DNA from: Labilibaculum sp041595635
GTDB lineage: Bacteria > Bacteroidota > Bacteroidia > Bacteroidales > Marinifilaceae
Assembly: GCF_041595635.1 (NCBI RefSeq)
Contig: NZ_JBFHJW010000014.1
Location: 1-64,000 of the forward strand
Direction of reading: 5' to 3'
DNA: 64,000 nucleotides
Notes under the pieces: model-generated
Seen by the model: the letters and a program-made list of their open reading frames with translations, nothing else
Told to the model about the DNA's origin: nothing
Database searches by the model: none
In this document: piece by piece, positions 44,926-53,613 of the stretch
Numbering within the stretch: the stretch's first letter is position 1
Layout: each line of letters starts with the position of its first letter
Translations under genes and position numbers: made by a program

Positions 44926-45357
44926 TTATTTAAATAATCGAAGTTGTCGGAAGCCCAAAACAAACAGGGCAAATAATTTCACGATTTCCATGAGCACATA
45001 CATATGGTGAACCGAATTTTCTTCTGGCACCATTCCCTGCATAATCAACTGGGCATGTTCATTTAACTCTGGCAATAAATAACCAGACTGCGCCACAACA
45101 AAAGTAAAAATAGTTAAGCCTGTTACCACTACCACTTTATCGGCATAGTAGATGAAGATATAAACCAAAAGAGCCGCACTAAAAATACGTTCTACCATAT
45201 TTAATGCACCAAACACATGTGTTCCCACATCCAATCCTGTTGGAAGATCCAAAGACACAGCCCGAAACTTAACCCAAGCTTCCATAAAACTAATTGCCAA
45301 TAAAAAGCCGATCCAAATAAAGGTCAGCACAAATCCAAATTTTGCTATTCTACTCAT
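44926..45357 (-). CDS. Four-helix membrane protein of unknown function
   Basis: The 143-residue protein has four predicted hydrophobic segments (about 6-25, 50-69, 74-92 and 120-138) joined by short loops, with HAQLIMQGM and VHHMYVLMEIVKL in the last loop and helix. Both ends are basic, which suggests cytoplasmic termini. No catalytic motif is seen and I do not recognise the family. It is alone on its strand between a gene-free stretch and the divergent glycosyltransferase pair. Neither a promoter nor a terminator could be assigned to it. Confidence 0.65.
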   Translation of the reverse strand: MSRIAKFGFVLTFIWIGFLLAISFMEAWVKFRAVSLDLPTGLDVGTHVFGALNMVERIFSAALLVYIFIYYADKVVVVTGLTIFTFVVAQSGYLLPELNEHAQLIMQGMVPEENSVHHMYVLMEIVKLFALFVLGFRQLRLFK

Positions 45358-45472
45358 AACTTTCTCTTATTTTGAAAGATTAAAAATAAGAAAAGCAATC
45401 CAATTTCCTTTTCTTTATCAATACATTATTCAAAAAAAAGAGAGACGAACAGCTAAATTCCAAGCAGAACAT

Positions 45473-45480
45473 TAATTTTG
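45473..45480 (+). promoter_or_regulatory. -7 box for the glycosyltransferase pair
   Basis: TAATTTTG is a full -7 consensus match; no -33 partner is clear. It overlaps an in-frame TTG at 45478, so the real start of the next gene must be the ATG at 45499. Confidence 0.45.
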
Positions 45481-45498
45481 CATAAAAGTACAAAGCCA

Positions 45499-47103
45499 AT
45501 GAACAAGAACATCTTATCAATAACAAATTCTGAAAAGAGAAGTTTGATTATTTACCTACTCACTTTAACTTGTGTTTTTGCGTTCTCGTATTCAGCTATT
45601 TATGATTCCAAAGTAGATACGAACGGCGACAATGCTGGCTACTATATTCTTGCAAAATCCATTGCCACTGGCAAAGGCTACACAAACATACACAAGCCCA
45701 ACGAAAGTGCCGCCAACCATCTTCCTCCGGGATATCCAGCCATAGTAAGTCTTGTATTCAAAACATTGGGTTACAAAATTGGTATGGTTAAAATAACCAA
45801 CGGTATTCTTTTTCTACTCAGCATTTTTACACTATTCTTCCTTTTTAAAGACTTAAGCGGCAACAAACAACTTTCCTTTGCAGTAAGTTTGATTGTGCTT
45901 TTGAATACACATTTCCTTCGCTTTTCAACCATGATGATGAGCGAAATTCCCTTTCTGCTTTTTTCTAGCCTATGTTTATTGGTATTCATCCGATTAAACT
46001 TGAAAAAGTCACCCTTCTCGAATTCTCAATTCTACCTTTTTTTGCTTCTGTTAGGAGCTTCGTTCTATATTCGAACAGCAGGAATAGCCTTGGCAGTAGG
46101 ATCTTGCGCCATTTTACTCTTCAATAAAAACTACAAATACCTAATTTCCACCATGGCTGGATTCATTCTCTTGGTTGCTCCCTGGCAGATTCGAAGTCAT
46201 TTTCTGGGTGGAAATTCTTACCTGCAACAACTCGTCCAAAAAAACCCATATCGACCAGAATTAGGACAAATGGATCTGACAGATTGGGTGCAGCGATTTC
46301 TTATCAATACAAAACGCTACCTCATTCACGAAATTCCCAACGCCTGCTTTCCATTCAAAGAAATTAACTATCACAGCGAAATAAACAGTTTAAATTGGCT
46401 GATGGGAATTAGCATTCTTGCTCTTATTCTATTTGGTTTGTTTCAAATCAAAAAACACAGAATGCTTCTCATTATGTACTTGGCAGCCAATTTTGGCATT
46501 TTGTTGCTATGGCCAGAAGTGTGGTATGGTGTGCGATTCATTTTACCCATTGTTCCTATTTTGCTTCTGCTCGTTTGCCTTGGCTTACTAAATCTTTCTA
46601 AAAAACTACTCATTACGTTTTTTAAACGATCTGAAAAAACAGAAGCTCTTATTCCATATTTTTGGACGATTCTTATTGTTCTTTTGTGTTTTAATCAGTT
46701 ACGTATGATTCACATACGAGCAAAAATGCCTTATCCTGTAAATTACAACAACTACCTTTTTATCGCTAAATGGAGCAAAAAAAACACACCTGAAGAAGCC
46801 ATCTTCTGTTGTCGAAAAGAACAATTGTTCTATCTATTTTCTAATCGGAAAGTTGTTCGTTACAAAAGTAGCTTGCAGCCTAATGAAGTCATAGAGGATC
46901 TTATAAAAAATAAAGTTGATTACGTAGTTTTGGATCAACTGGGCTTTTTGTCTACTCGCAGATATTTATATCCTGCCATCCAAAAATACCCACAGAATTT
47001 CCAGTTAATCAATCACCAAGAAAATCCAGACACTTACCTATTCAAATTCGATCCTGAAGTAAAAATGCAAAGCGATTCCCTTCAAAAACAGGTTCTCATT
47101 TAA
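45499..47103 (+). CDS. GT39-type membrane glycosyltransferase (ArnT/PMT-like)
   Basis: The roughly 534-residue protein has about ten transmembrane helices. The first periplasmic loop carries DTNGDNAGYYILAKSIATG, the acidic Asp motif of GT39/GT83 enzymes, followed by NHLPPGYPAIVSL, also typical. Such enzymes use a polyprenyl-phosphate sugar to modify a periplasmic acceptor. The C-terminal 150 residues form a soluble domain. The neighbouring GT2 enzyme, 10 bases downstream, is of the type that makes the polyprenyl-phosphate sugar, so the two probably act as donor maker and transferase. Sugar and acceptor are unknown. A TTG start seven codons upstream was rejected because a -7 box covers it. Confidence 0.8.
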   Translation: MNKNILSITNSEKRSLIIYLLTLTCVFAFSYSAIYDSKVDTNGDNAGYYILAKSIATGKGYTNIHKPNESAANHLPPGYPAIVSLVFKTLGYKIGMVKITNGILFLLSIFTLFFLFKDLSGNKQLSFAVSLIVLLNTHFLRFSTMMMSEIPFLLFSSLCLLVFIRLNLKKSPFSNSQFYLFLLLLGASFYIRTAGIALAVGSCAILLFNKNYKYLISTMAGFILLVAPWQIRSHFLGGNSYLQQLVQKNPYRPELGQMDLTDWVQRFLINTKRYLIHEIPNACFPFKEINYHSEINSLNWLMGISILALILFGLFQIKKHRMLLIMYLAANFGILLLWPEVWYGVRFILPIVPILLLLVCLGLLNLSKKLLITFFKRSEKTEALIPYFWTILIVLLCFNQLRMIHIRAKMPYPVNYNNYLFIAKWSKKNTPEEAIFCCRKEQLFYLFSNRKVVRYKSSLQPNEVIEDLIKNKVDYVVLDQLGFLSTRRYLYPAIQKYPQNFQLINHQENPDTYLFKFDPEVKMQSDSLQKQVLI

Positions 47104-47113
47104 AAACAAAAGC

Positions 47114-47836
47114 ATGAATATTTCTCAATTATCCATTATTATTCCTGCTTTTAACGAAGCTGATCACATCTTTGAAATTCTCCAACGGATTAATCAGGTA
47201 CAGTTAATTAATCAACTAGGAAAAGAAATCATTATCATTGATGACAAATCGACCGACAATACTATTTCGGAGATTACACGCTTTCAAAAACTAAAGCCAA
47301 ACCTCAATATCACAGTTTATCAACAACCTGTTAATAAAGGCAAAGGTGCAGCCATTCACAAAGGCATTGAATTGGCAAAAGGCGATTACATTATTATTCA
47401 GGATGCTGATTTAGAATACGATCCAGAAGAATACAACCTATTATTAAAACCTATTTTTAAAGCCAAGGCCGATGTTGTTTACGGATCGAGATTTATAGGA
47501 GGAAATCCGCATCGTATTCTGTTTTTCTGGCATTCCATTGGTAATAAATTCTTAACTATGCTTTCCAATGTCTTTTCGGATTTTAACCTTACCGATATGG
47601 AAACCTGTTACAAACTTTTTCGAACAGACCTACTTAAAAAAATCCCCTTACAGGAAAAAAGATTTGGTTTTGAACCAGAGGTTACTGCAAAAATATCTCG
47701 AATAGAGAAGATTAAACTCTACGAGGTGGGTATTTCTTACTATGGAAGAACCTACAATGAAGGAAAAAAAATCAACTGGCAAGATGGTTTACGGGCCATT
47801 TACTGCATTCTAAAGTATGGCATGCTTAAAATGTAA
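47114..47836 (+). CDS. GT2 glycosyltransferase, polyprenyl-phosphate sugar synthase type
   Basis: The 240-residue protein is a GT-A fold enzyme of the DPM1/dolichol-phosphate mannose synthase group: LSIIIPAFNEADHI near 6-19, IIIDDKSTDNT near 40-50, NKGKGAAIHKG, the metal-binding DADLEYDPEEY near 98-108, and YGSRFIGG near 121. These enzymes move a sugar from a nucleotide sugar to a polyprenyl phosphate. The lack of C-terminal membrane helices fits the DPM1 type. It follows the GT39 gene by ten bases and precedes a bidirectional terminator. Confidence 0.88.
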   Translation: MNISQLSIIIPAFNEADHIFEILQRINQVQLINQLGKEIIIIDDKSTDNTISEITRFQKLKPNLNITVYQQPVNKGKGAAIHKGIELAKGDYIIIQDADLEYDPEEYNLLLKPIFKAKADVVYGSRFIGGNPHRILFFWHSIGNKFLTMLSNVFSDFNLTDMETCYKLFRTDLLKKIPLQEKRFGFEPEVTAKISRIEKIKLYEVGISYYGRTYNEGKKINWQDGLRAIYCILKYGMLKM

Positions 47837-47844
47837 GACACATT

Positions 47845-47903
47845 AAAAAAACCTCTTACTTCTAATCTGCTAAAGACAGAAGCAAGAGGTTCACTATTTT
47901 TTT
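47845..47903. terminator. Bidirectional terminator between GT2 gene and zinc peptidase
   Basis: AACCTCTT-A-CTTCT and AGAAG-C-AAGAGGTT pair with one mismatch around a 14-base loop. An A-run on the left and a T-run on the right serve both convergent genes. Confidence 0.75.
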
Positions 47904-47913
47904 GAAACTCTAC

Positions 47914-48594
47914 CTAATCTCGTCTTCCCATGTAAATCATCACGTAGTAGAGTAAGGTAGCCAAAGACGATAATGCGGCCACTACATAGGTATAAGCAGC
48001 CCATTTTAACGCATCGTAGGCACTCTTCTGAGTTTCGTAGCTTGTTATTCCTGATGTTTTAAGCCAGACCAATGCCCTTCTACTTGCATCTATCTCAACA
48101 GGTAAGGTAATAACACTGAACAAAGTGGTTCCGGCAAACAATACAATCCCTGCCAAAAGCAATTGAGGAAATGTATTCACCATCAGAATTCCTGCCAGAA
48201 GAACCCATTGCACCCATTTCGAGCTAAAGCTCACAATAGGAACCAAGGCCGATCGCATTTGCAACCAGGCGTATTCCTGAGCATGCTGGATGGCATGTCC
48301 TGTTTCGTGAGCAGCTACCGCTGCTGCTGCAATACTTCGTCCGTGATATACATCCTGACTAAGATTAATGGTTCTATCTGCCGGATTGTAATGATCCGAT
48401 AACTGCCCACCAACCGAACCAATCCTAACTCCATTTATTCCATTGTCACGTAACATTTTCTCAGCAACCTCTCGTCCACTCATGCCATTGGCAGTAGGGA
48501 TTTGTGAATATTTTTTAAATCTCGATTTTAGTTGACTACTCACCAACCAACTTAGCAAAGTAAATGCTATAAATATGATCCAAATTCCAGCCAT
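47914..48594 (-). CDS. YugP-type zinc metallopeptidase
   Basis: The 226-residue membrane protein has an N-terminal helix (about 3-20), the gluzincin motif HETGH at residues 96-100 within AAVAAHETGHAIQHA, two helices near 130-160, and the downstream EIDASRRALVWL segment that supplies the third metal ligand in this family. A last helix spans about 200-218. The family (YugP, neutral zinc peptidase) has no well-defined substrate. The spacing LSQDVYHGRSIAA before the motif is typical. It stands alone on the minus strand. Confidence 0.88.
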   Translation of the reverse strand: MAGIWIIFIAFTLLSWLVSSQLKSRFKKYSQIPTANGMSGREVAEKMLRDNGINGVRIGSVGGQLSDHYNPADRTINLSQDVYHGRSIAAAAVAAHETGHAIQHAQEYAWLQMRSALVPIVSFSSKWVQWVLLAGILMVNTFPQLLLAGIVLFAGTTLFSVITLPVEIDASRRALVWLKTSGITSYETQKSAYDALKWAAYTYVVAALSSLATLLYYVMIYMGRRD

Positions 48595-48854
48595 TTTTAA
48601 TATTCTATTAAATTGTTATTATTTGCAATATGTACAAACTACTCAATAAAATCAAATTCTTTGCCAAATATTATCCGAACTGTAAACCTGTCTAATTGAC
48701 AGTAGTTTTATTTCTATCAAGTAGAGCCATTCTCCCCAACCCCAACAAGATAGGTCATGTATACACAAATGCAAATATTTGAAATTCAGAATATTTAAGA
48801 CAGGCCATCGATAAAAAGCAAGCTATATCTCCTAGACAATCCATATTATTTACT
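48595..48854. other. Divergent intergenic stretch
   Basis: The bases between the zinc peptidase and the acyltransferase start hold no gene. Apart from the -7 box at 48855 I see no clear signal; the peptidase promoter could not be located. Confidence 0.35.
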
Positions 48855-48862
48855 TATTTTTG
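48855..48862 (+). promoter_or_regulatory. -7 box for the acyltransferase gene
   Basis: TATTTTTG matches TAnnTTTG fully and lies 30 bases before the ATG. No -33 box is visible at the expected distance. Confidence 0.45.
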
Positions 48863-48891
48863 CAGTTCCTTAAAACAAAAAGAACCAAGCA

Positions 48892-50055
48892 ATGTTCACT
48901 GACTCAGATTTTGATGCTATTCGCCCATATAACGATTCCGAAGTTGTTGAAACGATCGGACGTTTAATAAAAGAAGAAGCTTTCATTCGATTCTCACAAC
49001 AATTATTTCCGGGATTTTCGAAAGAAATGATCGTAAAAGCCTTATGCCAGGTTAAAACCATAAAAGAATTTCAGAGTAACTTTATTGTAAGGCTTGCTCA
49101 ACACATTATTGATCACACCACAAAAGGCATTACCATTAATGGATTAGAAAATCTTGATCCCAATGAAAGTTACCTGTTTATCTCGGATCACCGTGATATT
49201 ATTCTCGATTCGGCCTTACTAAATGTAATGCTTCACAATAATGGTTTTGAGACAACAGAGATAGCCATTGGTAGTAATCTTTTGATTCAACCCTGGATTG
49301 CTGATTTAGTTAAACTGAACAAAAGCTTTGTTGTCAAACGAAATGTAACTGTTCGTGAAATGCTTACAAGTTCGAAACTTTTATCTTCTTATATTCAGTA
49401 TGCTGTAAACACAAAAAAATCATCTGTTTGGATTGCCCAACGTGAAGGACGAACAAAAGATGGAGATGACAGAACCCAACAAAGTTTACTAAAAATGTTG
49501 CAAATGAGTGGTCATAACACCTTTGCTGAGCATTTTAAAAGCCTTCGCATTGTTCCGGTTGCCATTTCCTATGAATACGAACCTTGCGACGCACTAAAAA
49601 CTATAGAAGTTTACAAAAAGGAAACAGAGGAAGGGTATAAAAAAACCCCTAAAGATGACCTGCGTAGCATGATTAAAGGAATGGTAAATGAAAAAGGACG
49701 CGTTAATTTTGTAATTGGAAAACCCATCTCTGAAATGCTTGATGTAATTGAAAAAATGGATGACAGCAAAGACAAATTTAAAGCTCTCGCCGATTTAATT
49801 GATTACAGAATTCATAAAAATTACAAGCTTTGGCCTGATAATTATATTGCTTACGACATTGTGAACAATACCAGTGAATTTGAACACAAATATACAGCCG
49901 AAGAAAAAGACCTTTTCCTAAAACACATGGAAAAGAAAATCACTTGCGACGAGGGAGATCAATTACGTTTGAATCAGATCTACCTTGAAATTTACGCAAA
50001 TCCAGTAAAAAATAGATTGGAACTGAAAATACCAGATTTTATTTCTGAAAAATAA
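48892..50055 (+). CDS. PlsB/PlsC-family glycerolipid acyltransferase
   Basis: The 387-residue protein belongs to the glycerol-phosphate acyltransferase superfamily. The active block is ISDHRDIILDSALLN near 96-110; here six positions separate the His from the Asp (H-R-D-I-I-L-D) where the classical motif has five. NKSFVVKRNVTVREML near 143-158 and IAQREGRTKDGDDRTQ near 178-193 match motifs II and III; IVPVAISYEYE is motif IV. It likely acylates a glycerol phosphate or related lipid at the inner membrane, but the acceptor cannot be told. No signal peptide is present. A short terminator follows. Confidence 0.85.
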   Translation: MFTDSDFDAIRPYNDSEVVETIGRLIKEEAFIRFSQQLFPGFSKEMIVKALCQVKTIKEFQSNFIVRLAQHIIDHTTKGITINGLENLDPNESYLFISDHRDIILDSALLNVMLHNNGFETTEIAIGSNLLIQPWIADLVKLNKSFVVKRNVTVREMLTSSKLLSSYIQYAVNTKKSSVWIAQREGRTKDGDDRTQQSLLKMLQMSGHNTFAEHFKSLRIVPVAISYEYEPCDALKTIEVYKKETEEGYKKTPKDDLRSMIKGMVNEKGRVNFVIGKPISEMLDVIEKMDDSKDKFKALADLIDYRIHKNYKLWPDNYIAYDIVNNTSEFEHKYTAEEKDLFLKHMEKKITCDEGDQLRLNQIYLEIYANPVKNRLELKIPDFISEK

Positions 50056-50060
50056 ATACG

Positions 50061-50089
50061 ATGGCTTTCTAAGAAAGCCATTTTTTTTT
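50061..50089 (+). terminator. Terminator after acyltransferase
   Basis: A 9-bp perfect stem (ATGGCTTTC with GAAAGCCAT) has the loop TAA and is followed by nine Ts. It starts six bases after the stop. Confidence 0.85.
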
Positions 50090-50134
50090 GAGCTTGATTT
50101 TTAATACTTTCAAACAACGAAAAAAACAATTGGC

Positions 50135-50350
50135 ATGAGACTACTAAAATTCCTTTTGATCATGTCCACCTTTCTTATTATGGTGGCAGCTATCTTAAAC
50201 CTTTTAACCTCCTCTTCGCCGAATCCAGACAGAACTGGAATTTACATCGAATTGGTTGTCATGTTTATTCTTACCGTATCTATGGTATTACTAAACAATC
50301 AGGAAAAGAAAATGAAAAAATTAGAAAAAACACAAAACGAGGAGCTTTAA
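50135..50350 (+). CDS. Small two-helix membrane protein
   Basis: The 71-residue protein has two hydrophobic helices (about 3-25 and 35-53) separated by the polar loop TSSSPNPDRTG, and ends in the charged tail NNQEKKMKKLEKTQNEEL. It could be a signal-anchored small protein. I do not recognise a family. A terminator stem starts inside the last codons, and the stop TAA falls in its loop, a compact arrangement that supports a real gene ending here. Confidence 0.6.
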   Translation: MRLLKFLLIMSTFLIMVAAILNLLTSSSPNPDRTGIYIELVVMFILTVSMVLLNNQEKKMKKLEKTQNEEL

Positions 50351-50363
50351 CAGCTCCTTTTTT
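50340..50363 (+). terminator. Terminator overlapping the small membrane protein stop
   Basis: AGGAGCT and AGCTCCT form a 7-bp stem with a five-base loop that holds the stop codon, followed by six Ts. Confidence 0.75.
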
Positions 50364-50520
50364 ATGTGCTCATAAATAATAACAAGCCGATTAAAACAAA
50401 GTAAAAATTCACCAGCTAAAGCTAAAAAAATGTTAAGTCTTGTTAAGGGATTCTTTAGACATCTCAGAAAATTGTAGCTTAGCAAAGCAAGTTTTAGTAA
50501 ACCTATAAATTTGAATAATT

Positions 50521-50715
50521 ATGCTTGAACAAACTAAAATCGTCCTGGCAAATGTAAGTTTTGATTTCACACTATTCAGGAAAGAATTACTAAAAGCAAT
50601 TGATTGGCTCAGTCCAAACGATTTTGAAAAACTAAAAAACTGGTGTCTGGAAAATTATTCCGACCACTACCATGCGATCCAGGCTAATGCTGCAAATCTG
50701 CATTTTACTCTTTAA
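50521..50715 (+). CDS. Small soluble protein of unknown function
   Basis: The 64-residue protein MLEQTKIVLANVSFDFTLF... is acidic and probably mostly helical (ELLKAIDWLSPNDFEKLKNWC). It has one cysteine and several histidines near the end (SDHYHAIQANAANLH). No family is recognised. A gap of 170 bases precedes it and a clear terminator follows, so it forms its own transcription unit. Support comes from that terminator placement and a well-formed start. Confidence 0.6.
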   Translation: MLEQTKIVLANVSFDFTLFRKELLKAIDWLSPNDFEKLKNWCLENYSDHYHAIQANAANLHFTL

Positions 50716-50736
50716 AATAAATCGCAATAACAATAT

Positions 50737-50766
50737 GAGGATCTTTCAATAAAGATCCTCTTTTTT
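50737..50766 (+). terminator. Terminator after the 64-residue gene
   Basis: A 10-bp perfect stem (GAGGATCTTT with AAAGATCCTC) has the loop CAAT and is followed by six Ts. Confidence 0.9.
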
Positions 50767-50838
50767 CTGCATCTATGGATTGGACATCTTCGATTTAAAA
50801 AAAATAAGGTATATTCGCAACAGAAAAAAAATCAGAAA

Positions 50839-51132
50839 ATGATAAAATTTAAACGCCATATCAAAGTAGGAGATCAGGAATTTGAGACTTGGTTCGGAAT
50901 GGAAATCAAAAAGAAAGGCAATCGCCCTAACGTAGGTATTTACTATTATACCGATGATCCGAATGAAGACTTGAGCATGCACCAATTAATTAAGGCTAAT
51001 TTTGAAAGTAAAAAAGAAGCTTTGCAACATGGAATAAAATTTATGCGCAACATGTATCAGGACATGATAACGCGCGAAAAAGAAATTGCTGCAGAAGAAG
51101 AAAAAGCAAAACAAGCTGATTCAAAAGAATAA
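50839..51132 (+). CDS. Small basic/charged protein of unknown function
   Basis: The 97-residue protein starts with a beta-rich half (MIKFKRHIKVGDQEFETWFGMEI, then VGIYYYTDD) and ends in a charged helix rich in Glu and Lys (MITREKEIAAEEEKAKQ). No family is recognised. TATATTCG at 50810-50817 is a 7/8 -7 match with a leader of only some 15 bases. The gene is flanked by terminators on both sides, so it is its own unit. It may be a small regulatory or RNA-binding protein, but nothing shows this. Confidence 0.6.
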   Translation: MIKFKRHIKVGDQEFETWFGMEIKKKGNRPNVGIYYYTDDPNEDLSMHQLIKANFESKKEALQHGIKFMRNMYQDMITREKEIAAEEEKAKQADSKE

Positions 51133-51155
51133 GCTTAGCTCACAGACTTAATTAC

Positions 51156-51200
51156 CACACAAAAAAACGCCGATCAAATTGATCAGCGTTTTTTTGTGTG
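51156..51200. terminator. Bidirectional terminator between small gene and response regulator
   Basis: CACACAAAAAAACGC pairs with GCGTTTTTTTGTGTG around an inner GATCA/TGATC stem. The mirrored A and T runs serve both convergent genes. Confidence 0.9.
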
Positions 51201-51209
51201 AGTTAAACA

Positions 51210-51896
51210 TTACATGATCAACTTATATCCACGTCCATGAACATTAATGATTTCAATGCCTGGTTCTGGTTTTAAATGCTTTCTAAGCTTAGTAATGTAA
51301 ACATCCATACTTCTGGCATTAAAATAATTATCGTCAGACCAGATCGTTCTAAGAGCCAAATTACGCTCAAGCACTTTATTTACATTATTACAAAGAAGTT
51401 TCAACAATTCCGATTCTTTGGTTGTTAATTTGATAGTATCATCACCATCTTTTAAAAACTGTTTCTTTGAATCGAATAAAAATCGACCCAGCTTGAATTC
51501 CTCTTGAGTATTTTCGCTTTTAACTCCTGAAGTTCTACGCAATACAGCTTCAATACGAACCAACAATTCTTCCATACTAAACGGTTTGGTCATATAATCG
51601 TCCGCACCTAGTTTGAAACCTTCTAAAACATCTTCTTTCATCGATTTTGCAGTCAAGAAAATGATAGGAATCTCGCTATTGATTAAACGAACATCTTTGG
51701 CTAAGGTAAATCCGTCCCTATGTGGCATCATGATATCAAAAATACCTAGATCATATGGGTTCTTTAAAAATTCATCGTAAGCTTTGTCACCATCTTCACA
51801 AAGAGTTGTATTGTATCCTTTGGCAACCAAATATTCTTTTAGTAAAAGCCCTAAATTAGCATCATCTTCTGCTAATAAAATTTTAACCTGTTCCAT
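51210..51896 (-). CDS. rprY: OmpR-family response regulator, RprY-like
   Basis: The 228-residue protein has a receiver domain (KILLAEDDANLG; phosphoacceptor Asp in GIFDIMMPHRDG; Lys in YMTKPFSMEEL) and a winged-helix DNA-binding domain with the typical LTTKESELLKLLC, ERNLALRTIWSDDNYFNARSMDVYI in outline and HGRGYKLIM. It resembles RprY of Bacteroides, which pairs with RprX; the symbol is a best match by similarity. It is transcribed after the kinase gene with six bases between them. Targets are not visible here. Confidence 0.85.
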   Translation of the reverse strand: MEQVKILLAEDDANLGLLLKEYLVAKGYNTTLCEDGDKAYDEFLKNPYDLGIFDIMMPHRDGFTLAKDVRLINSEIPIIFLTAKSMKEDVLEGFKLGADDYMTKPFSMEELLVRIEAVLRRTSGVKSENTQEEFKLGRFLFDSKKQFLKDGDDTIKLTTKESELLKLLCNNVNKVLERNLALRTIWSDDNYFNARSMDVYITKLRKHLKPEPGIEIINVHGRGYKLIM

Positions 51897-51902
51897 ATGT
51901 AT

Positions 51903-53399
51903 CTATTTTTTTAAGGGAAGATATATTTCGAATTTGGTTCCTTTTCCAGGTATACTATCTACGCTAACTTGTCCATTGTGGGCATCCGTAATTTTTTTCA
52001 CGTAAGATAATCCCAAACCAAATCCTTTAACATCGTGAACATTTCCGGTATGTACCCGATAAAAACGTTCAAATATCATTTTTTGATCTTCTTTTGTGAT
52101 TCCAATACCATTATCAGTAATAGCAATAACGATACCTTTATTTTTATTTCTTGTACTAATACTAATTTCAGGAATATCTTTACAATATTTAATGGCATTA
52201 TCCAATAAATTGGCAAAAACATTACTTAAATGCACCTCATCAGCCATCACTAAATCATTCTCCGCATCAATATTTTGATACATATTCCCCTTTTTATCTT
52301 CCACACGTATGGTAAAGTTAGGCAATAAATTTTGAATTATTTTATGAACACTAACAGTCTTTAATTTCAGCTTCATTCTCACCTCATTAAAAACGGCCAT
52401 TTGCAATACTTTTTCCACCTGATAAGTCAATCGTCTACTTTCATCATTAATTATCTTAGCAATATGATCGCGAGTAGAAGCCGTTGTGGTAACGGTATTA
52501 TCTTTCAACATCTGCGAAGCTAGCGATATTGTTGCTATGGGTGTTTTAAATTCATGAGTCATATTATTAATGAAATCATTCTTAATATTCGATAATCTTT
52601 TCTGGCGAAAAATAATAAATATCGTAAATGCACTAGAAAGAATTAACACCAAAGTTAATATGAAAGATGGGAACAACATAGAATAGGACTGTACCATATA
52701 TCTTTGTTGCCCTGGAAAATAAATATACAAAAAGTTTGAACTGGCAAAGAAATCATTTGGAAATAGCTGTTTGCTATATTTTTCGAAGGAGGGATTTCTA
52801 AAATAACGTTTTGATCGTTTCTCAAATTTATTGTTTGATTTTACAGCATATTCAAAATTCATTTTAATGCCATTATCACGCAATTTCTCTTGAATTAATT
52901 GTGGCAATTTATCCATTTTAATTCTTTCACTCAGTGAGAGACGAGAATTGGCTAATTGCCCTGCAATAGTAATAGCATATCGAGAATTTCCCGATTTTAA
53001 TGTTTTATTAAACTGCGACTGCATTTTAGATAAACCCGATAATCCTTCTGGATTAAGATAACCTTCCCCTATATTGTATTCTTTGTTCTCTGAATAGAAG
53101 CTTAATTTTGCTTTTTCATGACTCGAATCCATAGGAATATTGATACTAAAACCAGAACTATTTGAGCTTATAGCTGTTCCATTGGTAAAGGTAGACAAAT
53201 CACCTTCCAAAATAATTTGTTCTTTTTCGGCTCTTTCTAACTCTGAAACAACCTGATCTAATGCCTTACTTACAGTAAGCGCCAACTGCTCTTCCTTAAT
53301 CTTAGATGCCGATTGAAAAAAGTTTATCTGCACCAAAATCAATCCAAATAAGGATGTACAGAGCACTATTGTTACAAGCCAAATATATTTTTGATTCAT
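51903..53399 (-). CDS. rprX: Sensor histidine kinase, RprX-like
   Basis: The roughly 498-residue protein has two transmembrane helices (about 5-25 and 250-272) around a long periplasmic sensor region, then HisKA and HATPase domains. The phosphorylated His is in NNMTHEFKTPIATI; the ATP-binding boxes are N (FANLLDNAIKYC), G1 (ITDNGIGI) and G2 (GFGLGLSYVKKI). I placed the start at the Met of MNQKYIWLV; upstream in-frame starts at 53423 or 53456 add residues of unclear meaning. A TATATTTG match at 53412-53405 lies 6 bases upstream of this start, which could mean a leaderless or near-leaderless transcript. Confidence 0.88.
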   Translation of the reverse strand: MNQKYIWLVTIVLCTSLFGLILVQINFFQSASKIKEEQLALTVSKALDQVVSELERAEKEQIILEGDLSTFTNGTAISSNSSGFSINIPMDSSHEKAKLSFYSENKEYNIGEGYLNPEGLSGLSKMQSQFNKTLKSGNSRYAITIAGQLANSRLSLSERIKMDKLPQLIQEKLRDNGIKMNFEYAVKSNNKFEKRSKRYFRNPSFEKYSKQLFPNDFFASSNFLYIYFPGQQRYMVQSYSMLFPSFILTLVLILSSAFTIFIIFRQKRLSNIKNDFINNMTHEFKTPIATISLASQMLKDNTVTTTASTRDHIAKIINDESRRLTYQVEKVLQMAVFNEVRMKLKLKTVSVHKIIQNLLPNFTIRVEDKKGNMYQNIDAENDLVMADEVHLSNVFANLLDNAIKYCKDIPEISISTRNKNKGIVIAITDNGIGITKEDQKMIFERFYRVHTGNVHDVKGFGLGLSYVKKITDAHNGQVSVDSIPGKGTKFEIYLPLKK

Positions 53400-53580
53400 A
53401 ACTACAAATATAGAAAAATCCATCCGTAGCCATAATGGCTTAACAATCTTTAACACAAGTTTAAACGAGAGTTCTAATAAAGATCAAGAAGTCAAACACA
53501 AACATGACTATCGACTCATTTGTATTTACAATATTTTAGGCAAAAAAGACCATTATTCGCTAATTATTTACTAAAGCGAC

Positions 53581-53610
53581 TTTGAAATTAATAATTTGAT
53601 ACTATATTTG
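53581..53610 (+). promoter_or_regulatory. Predicted promoter of a small RNA
   Basis: TTTG at 53581-53584, 18 bases, then TATATTTG at 53603-53610, a full -7 match. No protein-coding gene lies downstream on this strand, only the structured RNA region. Confidence 0.6.
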
Positions 53611-53613
53611 CCG

